From the NCBI GenBank assembly GCA_022766945.1, contig JALEOU010000007.1, positions 1 to 55,275 on the forward strand: DNA of 55,275 nucleotides. The letters are read 5' to 3'. How positions within the stretch are numbered: position 1 is the first letter of the stretch; the number at the start of each line of letters is the position of its first letter. Made by a program: the position numbers and the translations under genes. Positions 16,701 to 24,309 of the stretch are shown here, piece after piece. Source of the DNA: Fusicatenibacter sp. GTDB lineage: Bacteria > Bacillota > Clostridia > Lachnospirales > Lachnospiraceae. The notes beneath the pieces were generated by a model, which ran no database searches, had not been told where the DNA came from, and saw only the letters and a list, made by a program, of their open reading frames with translations.

Positions 16701-16805
16701 TCATTCTTCTTCTGGCAAAAACAGTTTGCCGGTAACAGAAAGGATCAGGGAAACGCTAAGAAGTACTCCGGCCTTCCCGACAAAAAAGAAATGGGGCAAG
16801 CGATA
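16701..16805 (-). other. In-frame hydrophobic extension after the sigma factor stop codon
   Basis: Directly after the TGA of the sigma gene (16808..16806) the same frame stays open for 34 codons. It encodes YRLPHFFFVGKAG and then a hydrophobic stretch VLLSVSLILSVTG, ending PEEE and TGA at 16703..16701. A TTG at 16799 could start a 32-residue peptide, but no good ribosome binding site is seen. It could be a tiny membrane peptide, a decayed former extension, or chance. The terminator at 16616..16655 lies just beyond it, so it is transcribed with the sigma gene. Confidence 0.3.
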
Positions 16806-17318
16806 TCAGCACCATTCCGGGTCGCTCATCATCATTCCCTGCAGTTTTTTCACCGCACGATAATGAATACACTGCAGAGCCTGTTCGCTGCGTTTTACAT
16901 TTCTGCTGATCTCCCGGTATGATTTTCCTTCCAGCCGCAAAAGAAGAACTTTTTGTTCAATCGGAAGCAATGATTTTATAAATTCTTCCATCGTCAAACG
17001 TTCGATTACATCGAAAAACGGCATGTCCGACATTTGATTCAGCAGAAGTTCCTCCTCCGTTGGAATCTCATTCCAGGTTGATTTTCTGCGCATGTAGTTT
17101 TTCGCCTTATTCTCTGCCGTCTGAAACAGCCATCCTTTCAGATATTCTTCACCGTACGCAACAGTTTCGAATTTCTGCAGCAGGACTTCCCATACGTCAT
17201 TCATAAGGTCCATCGCAGCTTCATTGTCTCCTCCGGTTTTTCCGCAAAGATATACATACAGATCGCGATGATATTTGCGGAAAATCGAGTTAAACAACTC
17301 TTCTTCTTCAGTTTTCAT
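16806..17318 (-). CDS. ECF-type RNA polymerase sigma factor
   Basis: 170 residues. Region 2 is at residues 1-80 (FNSIFRKYHRDLYVYL, then GWLFQTAENKAKNYMRRK) and region 4 at about 105-165 (LLPIEQKVLLLRLEGKSYREISRNVKRSEQALQCIHYRAVKKLQG), which carries the helix-turn-helix for -35 recognition. It directs RNA polymerase to a special promoter set. The start has AGGAGG upstream. Unusually, no anti-sigma gene follows; the next coding sequence is on its far side and a terminator closes the transcript. Regulon and signal are unknown. Confidence 0.9.
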   Translation of the reverse strand: MKTEEEELFNSIFRKYHRDLYVYLCGKTGGDNEAAMDLMNDVWEVLLQKFETVAYGEEYLKGWLFQTAENKAKNYMRRKSTWNEIPTEEELLLNQMSDMPFFDVIERLTMEEFIKSLLPIEQKVLLLRLEGKSYREISRNVKRSEQALQCIHYRAVKKLQGMMMSDPEWC

Positions 17319-17440
17319 GCATTTTTATCCTCCTTGAACGAATTGCTGCAGCTCTCTATCGATGCCGCCATATATTTAATGTCATGAGACTACGGCAATC
17401 TTTCATTCGGACAAAAATTTCTTTGATAAACGGTCTTAAA

Positions 17441-17502
17441 CAAACAACAACAGAACCCGGGAGTGCCTTTTTGGGGGCACTCCCGGGTTCTGTTGTTGTT
17501 TG
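17441..17502 (-). terminator. Very long perfect hairpin, terminator of purL
   Basis: A perfect 27-bp inverted repeat (arms 17441..17467 and 17476..17502) with an 8-nt loop. The core is GC-rich (GAACCCGGGAGTGCC) and the base is TTGTTGTTTG-rich, giving a U-rich end on the - strand just after the purL stop. It is unusually long and perfect for a terminator. Confidence 0.85.
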
Positions 17503-17509
17503 TCTGGAA

Positions 17510-20500
17510 TTACTTAAAATATGCTACTCCGGATTCAAAAATTCTCATATCCTGTGTTCCGGTAATATTTACAGCCACACCATTGTCACGGCGCTCTGCA
17601 TGAGCCATCTTGCCCAGCACACGTCCGTCCGGGCTTGTGATACCCTCGATACCGCAATAGGAACCATTGACATTCCAGTACTCATCGTTGGTCAGATTTC
17701 CGTTGACGTCACAGTAACGGGTTGCAATCTGTCCATTCGCCATCAAACGATCGATCCACTCCTTTGATGCAACGAAACGCCCCTCTCCGTGGGAAGCAGG
17801 GTTGGTATACACACCGCCAAGCTCTGCTCCGGCAAGCCACGGTGACTTATTGGTTACCACTTTGGTATACACCATCTTGGAAATATGGCGTCCGATGGTA
17901 TTGAACGTCAGCGTCGGGGAATCGTCTTTCTGTCCCACAATCTCTCCGTTCGGAACCAGTCCCAGTTTAATCAGAGCCTGGAAACCGTTGCAGATACCAA
18001 GCGCAAGACCATCGCGCTCATTCAAAAGCTTCATAACCGCCTCTTTGATCTTTGCATTCTGGAATGCAGTAGCAAAGAATTTTGCGGATCCATCCGGCTC
18101 ATCACCTGCCGAGAAACCGCCCGGGAACATGATAATCTGAGCCTGGTCGATCGCCTCCTCAAAGGCACCCACAGACTCGCGGATATCCTCTGCGGACAGG
18201 TTCTTGAATACTTTTGTGATGACTCTTGCTCCTGCACGCTCAAATGCGCGGGTGCTGTCATATTCACAGTTGGTACCGGGGAATACCGGAATGAAAACGG
18301 TAGGCTGTGCCAGTTTGTGCGAGCAGATATGGATCTGTCCTGCGCGATAGCAGCTGTTTTCGATCGATGCATTTGCGTCTTCTGGCTGAACATTCAGTTC
18401 CTCCACGGCCGGAATTCCGGCACCGGAAGCAGTCTTAAATACTTTTTCAAGAGTTCCCGTCCATGCCGAAACTGCTTCTTCCATCGTGATCTTCACATCT
18501 CTGTAGCAAAAAGCAGCATCGTTTGTCACTTCACCGATCACTGTGTAAGTGGAGGCAAGTGATCCCACTGCTTCGGACGGAACTTCACAGATCAGATCTG
18601 CAAGGTACGGTGAAAACAGGTCTCTTTCATCCACAGAATGCTCAATTTTGACACCAAGAGCATTTCCAAATGCCATCTTGGATACTGCAGCCGCAATACC
18701 CTGACGATCAACCACATAAGCAGCAGCCACACGGCCGGCTTTCCTGTCTTCCTGAAGCTTGTCGTACAGATCCATCACGCCTTCATAATCAGGAAGATCA
18801 TAAGCATTGACAGGAATGCGGATCCAGACCAGCTTATCCCCTGCTTTTTTCAGCTCCGGTGTGATCACATCCTGCAGCTTTGCCACATCAACCGCAAAGG
18901 AGACAAGAGTCGGCGGTACATCAATATCATTGAAGGTTCCGGACATACTGTCCTTTCCTCCGATCGACGGCAGTCCGTATCCCATCTGCGCGTCATACGC
19001 TCCAAGGAGTGCTGCAAACGGCTGGCTCCAGCGATGAGGATCCTCCGTCATCCGGCGGAAATACTCCTGGAATGTAAAGCGGATCTTCCGATAGTCACCG
19101 CCCGCTGCCACGATACGGGACATGGACTCCGTCACTGCATAAACAGCGCCGTGATAGGGGCTCCAGCTGGATACATACGGATCAAAACCATAGCTCATCA
19201 TCGTAACGGTATTGGTTCTTCCGCCCGGTACCGGAACCTTGGCAACCATCGCCTGGGTTTCCGTCAGCTGATATTTTCCGCCGTAAGGCATCAGAACGCT
19301 GGCCGCACCGATGGAAGAGTCAAACATCTCGACAAGCCCCTTCTGGGAGCAGGTGTTCAGATCCGAAAGTGTGGACAGCCATTTTTCTTTCACATTCACA
19401 ATGTCACCGGAGCGTTTCAGAACCGTATCCGCTGCTTTTGGTATCTCTACAAAGACTTCCGTCTCCTGATGTGCACCATTCGTATCCAGAAATGCTCTGG
19501 AAATATTCACAATCTCTTTTCCTCTCCAGAACAGTACAAGGCGCGGATCTTCAGTGACAACAGCTACTTCGGTAGCCTCCAGATTTTCTTCTGCCGCATA
19601 TTTCATAAACAGATCCCGGTTTTTCGGATCGATCACAACTGCCATACGCTCCTGAGACTCTGAAATCGCAATTTCCGTTCCATCAAGACCTGCATACTTT
19701 TTCGGTACCTTGTCCAGATTGATCTTAAGGCCCGGGGCAAGCTCACCGATAGCAACAGAAACTCCGCCTGCACCAAAGTCATTGCATTTTTTGATCAGAA
19801 GGCTGACTTCCTCACGGCGGAACAGTCTCTGCAGCTTCCGCTCGGTAGGTGCGTTTCCTTTCTGAACTTCTGCACCGCAGGTTTCAATGGATTCTGTCGT
19901 ATGTACTTTGGAGGAACCGGTGGCACCGCCGCAGCCGTCACGTCCGGTACGTCCGCCAAGCAGAATAATGATATCTCCCGGATCTGAATTCTCACGTACC
20001 ACTGCACGGCGGGGAGCTGCTCCCAAAACGGCTCCGATCTCCATACGTTTTGCCACATAATTCGGATGATAAACTTCTTTTACGTAACCGGTTGCCAGAC
20101 CGATCTGATTTCCGTAGGAGCTGTAGCCATGGGCAGCCTCACGGACCAGTTTCTTCTGGGGCAGTTTTCCTTCGAGGGTCTCACTCTGAGGACGAGTCGG
20201 ATCTGCGGCACCTGTCACTCGCATCGCCTGATAAACATAGGTTCTTCCTGAAAGAGGATCACGGATCGCACCGCCAAGGCAGGTAGCTGCTCCACCGAAC
20301 GGCTCAATCTCCGTCGGATGATTATGGGTCTCGTTTTTGAAGTTGATCAGCCACTCTTCCTCTTTCCCATCCACATCGACAGGGACAACAATCGAGCACG
20401 CATTGATTTCATCCGACTCTTCCTGATCCTGCAGTTTTCCCTCCGCTTTCAGTTTCTTCATGGCAACCAGTGCCAGATCCATCAGGCAGACAAATTTATC

Positions 20501-21307
20501 ATCCCGTCCTTTATAGATAGCTTCTCTGTCATTCAGATAATGCTCATAGCTCTTTTTCATAGGCTCCAGATAGTCGCCTTCTCCAAACTCCACTTTCGTC
20601 AGCTCAGTGGAGAATGTGGTGTGACGGCAGTGGTCAGACCAGTACGTATCCAGTACACGAATCTCCGTCATGGACGGATCGCGTTGTTCCTCTCCTCTGA
20701 AATAATTCTGAATATGAAGAAAATCCTTAAAGGTCATGGCAAGACCGAGAGAATCATAGAGACTTCTCAGCTCATCCTCCGGCATATCCGTAAATCCTTC
20801 AAAAATTTTAACATCTGACGGCTCCTCAAAATTCGTTACCAGAGTTTCCGGCTTGACAAGACTTGTCTCACGGGAATCTACCGGGTTAATGCAGTGACTC
20901 TTCACTGCCTCTATCTGCTCATCGGTCATTTCACCCTCCACCACGTATGTCGTAGCGGAACGGATAATCGGCTGTTCGTCCTCTTTCAGGAACTGTACAC
21001 ACTGTACTGCAGAATCTGCTCTCTGATCAAACTGTCCCGGAAGAAATTCTACAGAAAAAATTCTTGCATCCTCTGCATGAGGAAACTCCTCCAGATAGCA
21101 AAGGTCAACCGGAGGCTCAGCAAAAACCACCTTGCAAGCCTTCTCAAAGATCTCGTCACTGATATTTTCCACATCATAGCGAATCAGAACCCGCACATCG
21201 GTAATTGCCGGAATATTCAGGTAGTGCTTGATTTCATGCTTCAGATCCTTCGCCTGAACAGCAAATTCCGGCTTTTTCTCCACATAGACGCGTCTAACTG
21301 TACTCAT
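17510..21307 (-). CDS. purL: Phosphoribosylformylglycinamidine synthase, single-chain type
   Basis: 1265 residues, the large fused form in which the synthetase and glutaminase are one chain. After an N-terminal PurS-like region come two AIRS-type halves, with the conserved FKNETHNHPTEIEPFGGAATC segment and GGRTGRDGCGGATGSSK. A class-I glutaminase domain begins near residue 1000, with nucleophile Cys in LGICNGFQAL (about residue 1105) and the His/Glu pair in ASHGEGRF (about 1170). It converts FGAR, glutamine and ATP to FGAM in purine synthesis. The start has GGAGGAG upstream. No other pur gene is adjacent, and a long terminator follows. Confidence 0.97.
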   Translation of the reverse strand: MSTVRRVYVEKKPEFAVQAKDLKHEIKHYLNIPAITDVRVLIRYDVENISDEIFEKACKVVFAEPPVDLCYLEEFPHAEDARIFSVEFLPGQFDQRADSAVQCVQFLKEDEQPIIRSATTYVVEGEMTDEQIEAVKSHCINPVDSRETSLVKPETLVTNFEEPSDVKIFEGFTDMPEDELRSLYDSLGLAMTFKDFLHIQNYFRGEEQRDPSMTEIRVLDTYWSDHCRHTTFSTELTKVEFGEGDYLEPMKKSYEHYLNDREAIYKGRDDKFVCLMDLALVAMKKLKAEGKLQDQEESDEINACSIVVPVDVDGKEEEWLINFKNETHNHPTEIEPFGGAATCLGGAIRDPLSGRTYVYQAMRVTGAADPTRPQSETLEGKLPQKKLVREAAHGYSSYGNQIGLATGYVKEVYHPNYVAKRMEIGAVLGAAPRRAVVRENSDPGDIIILLGGRTGRDGCGGATGSSKVHTTESIETCGAEVQKGNAPTERKLQRLFRREEVSLLIKKCNDFGAGGVSVAIGELAPGLKINLDKVPKKYAGLDGTEIAISESQERMAVVIDPKNRDLFMKYAAEENLEATEVAVVTEDPRLVLFWRGKEIVNISRAFLDTNGAHQETEVFVEIPKAADTVLKRSGDIVNVKEKWLSTLSDLNTCSQKGLVEMFDSSIGAASVLMPYGGKYQLTETQAMVAKVPVPGGRTNTVTMMSYGFDPYVSSWSPYHGAVYAVTESMSRIVAAGGDYRKIRFTFQEYFRRMTEDPHRWSQPFAALLGAYDAQMGYGLPSIGGKDSMSGTFNDIDVPPTLVSFAVDVAKLQDVITPELKKAGDKLVWIRIPVNAYDLPDYEGVMDLYDKLQEDRKAGRVAAAYVVDRQGIAAAVSKMAFGNALGVKIEHSVDERDLFSPYLADLICEVPSEAVGSLASTYTVIGEVTNDAAFCYRDVKITMEEAVSAWTGTLEKVFKTASGAGIPAVEELNVQPEDANASIENSCYRAGQIHICSHKLAQPTVFIPVFPGTNCEYDSTRAFERAGARVITKVFKNLSAEDIRESVGAFEEAIDQAQIIMFPGGFSAGDEPDGSAKFFATAFQNAKIKEAVMKLLNERDGLALGICNGFQALIKLGLVPNGEIVGQKDDSPTLTFNTIGRHISKMVYTKVVTNKSPWLAGAELGGVYTNPASHGEGRFVASKEWIDRLMANGQIATRYCDVNGNLTNDEYWNVNGSYCGIEGITSPDGRVLGKMAHAERRDNGVAVNITGTQDMRIFESGVAYFK

Positions 21308-21386
21308 CTTGCTCCTCCATTATTCGTATAATCCGTTCATCAGCAGACATTCCTCTGCCTTTTTGAACCTTCCTTTTGTTATGTCC

Positions 21387-21415
21387 AGCATAACACATTT
21401 ATCTTTATTAGTAAA
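21387..21415 (-). promoter_or_regulatory. Probable promoter for purL
   Basis: On the - strand TTTACT, 17-nt spacer, TATGCT (21392..21387), giving a leader of about 75 nt. I saw no purine riboswitch in this short leader. Confidence 0.5.
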
Positions 21416-21453
21416 ATTAATGCATCTTATTCTTTTTATAAATTATTCTAATA

Positions 21454-21499
21454 AAAAGATCTGTAAAGAGCGGATTATCCGCCTCCTTACAGATCTTTT
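21454..21499 (-). terminator. Intrinsic terminator with nested hairpin, after the PAP2-like gene
   Basis: A perfect 13-nt outer stem (21454..21466 with 21487..21499, AAAAGATCTGTAA) encloses a second perfect hairpin GCGGA-TTA-TCCGC. On the - strand TTTTTATTAG follows. It separates the PAP2-like gene from the purL promoter. Confidence 0.85.
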
Positions 21500-21513
21500 A
21501 TCAGAAAGCCTGT

Positions 21514-22194
21514 TTATATATGAATTCTTACTTTTCCCTTTTCTTTTCTCTTAGACGGACGGGCCATACGCTCTTTCTGCGGACGGTACAGAAGCATGTA
21601 CGTGCCGGCATTTATCACCAGTGCACAGCACACATCCGACACCGAGTGCTGCTTCAGGAACATCGTCGAGAGAACAATCAGAAATGCCAGTCCGGTCGAC
21701 ACTCCGCGGAACACGGGACGGTTTTTCAGATTCTCAGACTTCTCCACTGCAATGGCAACCGCTACGGAATTATAGACATGAATACTCGGAAAAATATTCG
21801 TTGGGGTGTCAATCGCGTAAAGGTACTGTACCAGAGCGGTAAACACGTTGGAACGCGGAAACTCTGACGGCCGAAGATTCTGCCCGTTGGGATACAGGTA
21901 GGAAATAATCAGAAAAAGTGTCATGCCAATTCCAAGATTTACGATCAGCTGATAGTATTCTTTCCTGTTATGATTACAAATTCCAAAATAAAGAATGGAC
22001 CAGGCAATATACCCAAACCACATCAGATACGGGATCACAAAAAACTCGCAAAACGGAATCATCTCGTCCAACGGTGTGCGAATGAGATGATAGCCACAGG
22101 TCACATGCTGCTCAAGATAATGAAAACAGGCAAGATAAAACAACCCATATACCGCTACAATCAACAGATGTTTGTATTGCTTAATCGTCTTCAT
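21514..22194 (-). CDS. PAP2-superfamily membrane protein (inositolphosphotransferase-like variant)
   Basis: 226 residues from the ATG at 22194, chosen for the GGAG site upstream; an in-frame ATG at 22230 lacks one. About six membrane helices. PAP2 motifs occur in variant form: LRP in the first (NGQNLRP, without the usual leading lysine), PSIH in the second instead of PSGH, and SVSDV with a preceding KQH in the third. The PSIH form is typical of the PAP2_3 / inositol phosphorylceramide synthase-like branch, so it may transfer or remove a phospho-headgroup at the membrane rather than act as a simple phosphatase. Substrate unknown. It stands alone behind its own terminator. Confidence 0.75.
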   Translation of the reverse strand: MKTIKQYKHLLIVAVYGLFYLACFHYLEQHVTCGYHLIRTPLDEMIPFCEFFVIPYLMWFGYIAWSILYFGICNHNRKEYYQLIVNLGIGMTLFLIISYLYPNGQNLRPSEFPRSNVFTALVQYLYAIDTPTNIFPSIHVYNSVAVAIAVEKSENLKNRPVFRGVSTGLAFLIVLSTMFLKQHSVSDVCCALVINAGTYMLLYRPQKERMARPSKRKEKGKVRIHI

Positions 22195-22338
22195 TTTACC
22201 ACTCCAACTTCCAAAATACCAGGTTTTCAATGCTGTTGTAAGTATAGCACAAGCAAAAATGAAGTCAATGGGATTTAACTTTTTTTAAGAAACAATTCAT
22301 GAAACATTTTCTCTTTCTTTTTTTCAGACAGCGCCTTG

Positions 22339-23178
22339 TCAGCATTCCTTTTTGTCTCTTCCGGGGAAAAAGCGCTCAAATATGATGGCGTCAAATTTCC
22401 CGCGAATCCGCCTGCACGTCAAATGACTGCGCACCGTCCAGGCAAACGTGGGAGTTTTGAACAGCGCATGATTAATCACAAACCCCGGACACGTGGCATA
22501 ACGATAATCATAAGCAATAAAATCCGGTCTTCCCACAAAATTAAACATCAGCTGCGTGGCCATCATTCGGACAATGGCATGCTGTCCGTCACGGGCGGAA
22601 AAGCGTCCCGAAAGCTGCCCCCGAAGGATATCCGGCATATTTTCACGGTACCATCGGAGAGCCAGACTATTGAATGACTCAATACAGTACAATCCCGTAT
22701 AGTGTATCAGTTCCCGGTTTAGCACCGCACAAACCATAGGATTTTTATCCGGCATTTTCAGTTCCACCAGAAGAGGCACCTTTCCGTCCACCACTTCCAG
22801 AACCTCCCGAAAAGCAGGAATTTTACAGCATGTATTCTGCAGATGAAAGCTACTAAGCTCTTCCAGGGTATAATCACGGATTCTTCCTTCTGCACCGCAC
22901 ATCCGAAGTAAGGTATCGTCATGAAACACCACCAGCTCCCGATCCCTGGTCAGCTGCACATCCAGTTCAATGGCATAGCCATCCCGAACGGCACGCGCAA
23001 AGGCAGGCAGTGAATTTTCCGGTATCTTTTCCTCTTCATTCCAAAGCCCCCGATGTGCATAATTCCATCCCGCTAATTCCATGCATTCCTCCCTGCGTCC
23101 GAAGGAAGGCATAATGGCAAAGAAATAAACTGCTGCCAGAAAAAAGAGAATCAGAGATCCGATGATCCATCCAGTCAT
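22339..23178 (-). CDS. Glycerophosphodiester phosphodiesterase, membrane-anchored
   Basis: 279 residues. One N-terminal membrane helix (residues 4-24) is followed by a GDPD TIM barrel: NYAHRGLW with the catalytic His and Arg, PENSLPAF with the metal glutamate, AIELDVQLTRDRELVVFHDDTLLRM with the E-x-D pair and second His, and LLVELKMP. It hydrolyses glycerophosphodiesters to glycerol 3-phosphate and an alcohol; the anchor suggests action at the membrane, perhaps on lipid or teichoic acid products. Its ATG overlaps the TGA of the upstream lipid kinase gene (ATGA), so the two are translationally coupled. Confidence 0.93.
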   Translation of the reverse strand: MTGWIIGSLILFFLAAVYFFAIMPSFGRREECMELAGWNYAHRGLWNEEEKIPENSLPAFARAVRDGYAIELDVQLTRDRELVVFHDDTLLRMCGAEGRIRDYTLEELSSFHLQNTCCKIPAFREVLEVVDGKVPLLVELKMPDKNPMVCAVLNRELIHYTGLYCIESFNSLALRWYRENMPDILRGQLSGRFSARDGQHAIVRMMATQLMFNFVGRPDFIAYDYRYATCPGFVINHALFKTPTFAWTVRSHLTCRRIRGKFDAIIFERFFPGRDKKEC

Positions 23179-24125
23179 TTTCGTTCCTTTCTATCTGCAC
23201 ATCCGCCAAGCAGCCGCAGCTGTTCTTTTTCGATTTCCAGTGTCATCTGACATCTGCGGCCCCCGGATTCCCCATCCAGATGGACACACTGCGCGCTGTC
23301 TGTCTTCCATGAGATTCTCCTGCATTTTTGCATATGTATCTGGGGAAATCCCGTATGTTTTCCAAAGAGAGCAACCGGAAGCAGATAACAGATCCGCCAT
23401 TTGTCCAGAGAAGACACTACCATAACATCCAGCAGTCCATCACTAAAATCTGCCTCTGGGCAAAACCGGAAACCGCCTCCTTCATAGGGTAAATTCATAG
23501 CAACAGCAAAAAGTGCTTTCTCATAAGTCTTCGTGTTCCCATCTTCTCCCATCAGGCTGATCGTAAACGGATTCAGAGCGAATAGCTGACGCAAAGCAAT
23601 CATACAGTATGTCAGCTTACCCAGATGAAACTGATTTAATGCATCCTTGATTTTCGAAGAAAGAGCTTCGTGACAGATTGCGGCATCGTAACCGATTCCG
23701 CTGCTGATCAGAAATCTTCGCGTCTGTTCTCCTGAAAAATCAACTCTTCCTATATCTATGCGCATCTCATGGCCTCTTAGAATCGCATCCAGGGCCTCAT
23801 CCGCATCCGTGCAAAGCCCGGTGCCCCTGGCAAAATCATTGCCAGATCCGGTAGGAATATATCCGAACCGTACTCTGGATGGTTGACAAATTCCATCTAC
23901 TGCTTCATTCACAGTGCCGTCTCCTCCCAGAACAACCAGAACATCCTCCTCCCTCCAGTTCTCCTTGCTGGTCAGTGCAGCAGATATCTTTCTTGCATCA
24001 AGACGGCATCTGGTCTGATATTCGCAAAAAGGAATTTTTTCGAGAATCAGACGATGCCGGATTCTCTGCCAAATCTTCTCTCCATATCCCGACCGGGACC
24101 TGGCATTCACAATGATATGATACAT
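23175..24125 (-). CDS. Diacylglycerol kinase-family lipid kinase (YegS/DgkB type)
   Basis: 316 residues from the ATG at 24125, chosen because AGGAGGT lies just upstream and the promoter covers the longer reading from 24197. It begins YHIIVNARSRSG and has the nucleotide loop VVLGGDGTVNEAVDGI and the GYIPTGSGNDFARG segment, both diagnostic of the DAGK catalytic fold. It would phosphorylate a lipid such as diacylglycerol to phosphatidic acid, or a sphingoid or prenyl analogue. Coupled by ATGA overlap to the GDPD gene, suggesting joint lipid headgroup recycling. Confidence 0.92.
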   Translation of the reverse strand: MYHIIVNARSRSGYGEKIWQRIRHRLILEKIPFCEYQTRCRLDARKISAALTSKENWREEDVLVVLGGDGTVNEAVDGICQPSRVRFGYIPTGSGNDFARGTGLCTDADEALDAILRGHEMRIDIGRVDFSGEQTRRFLISSGIGYDAAICHEALSSKIKDALNQFHLGKLTYCMIALRQLFALNPFTISLMGEDGNTKTYEKALFAVAMNLPYEGGGFRFCPEADFSDGLLDVMVVSSLDKWRICYLLPVALFGKHTGFPQIHMQKCRRISWKTDSAQCVHLDGESGGRRCQMTLEIEKEQLRLLGGCADRKERK

Positions 24126-24151
24126 CTTTTGTACCTCCTTGACCTTTCCCC

Positions 24152-24180
24152 ATTCTAGCAGTTCCGCCATCATTTGACAA
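24152..24180 (-). promoter_or_regulatory. Promoter for the lipid kinase-GDPD operon
   Basis: On the - strand TTGTCA, 17-nt spacer, TAGAAT (24157..24152), about 26 nt before the start codon, with the ribosome binding site between. Confidence 0.7.
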
Positions 24181-24209
24181 CCACATCCAGGGAACATCGA
24201 AGAAAAGTA

Positions 24210-24238
24210 TTGACTTTTTGGTTATTTTTTCCTACACT
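24210..24238 (+). promoter_or_regulatory. Probable promoter for the PucR-type regulator
   Basis: TTGACT (24210..24215), 17-nt spacer, TACACT (24233..24238). A better -10 box, TATAAT at 24242..24247, lies 26 nt from TTGACT and would need a different, weak -35. Confidence 0.4.
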
Positions 24239-24309
24239 TTGTATAATATTGGATTTTCCCTGTTTTTTCGGTTTTTTATGGATTCTATTCACTTTCGGGA
24301 GGTTTATTT

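Noticed and set aside
18638-19663. 341-codon open frame on the + strand inside purL
   Set aside because: It is antisense to a highly conserved purL region and shows shadow-type composition with no recognisable motif.
21308-21386. Purine riboswitch in the purL leader
   Set aside because: The leader is only about 75 nt and shows no terminator/antiterminator structure or recognisable aptamer core.
24242-24247. TATAAT as the -10 box paired with TTGACT at 24210
   Set aside because: The spacing of 26 nt is too long for sigma-A; TACACT at 24233 gives 17 nt with the same -35 box.
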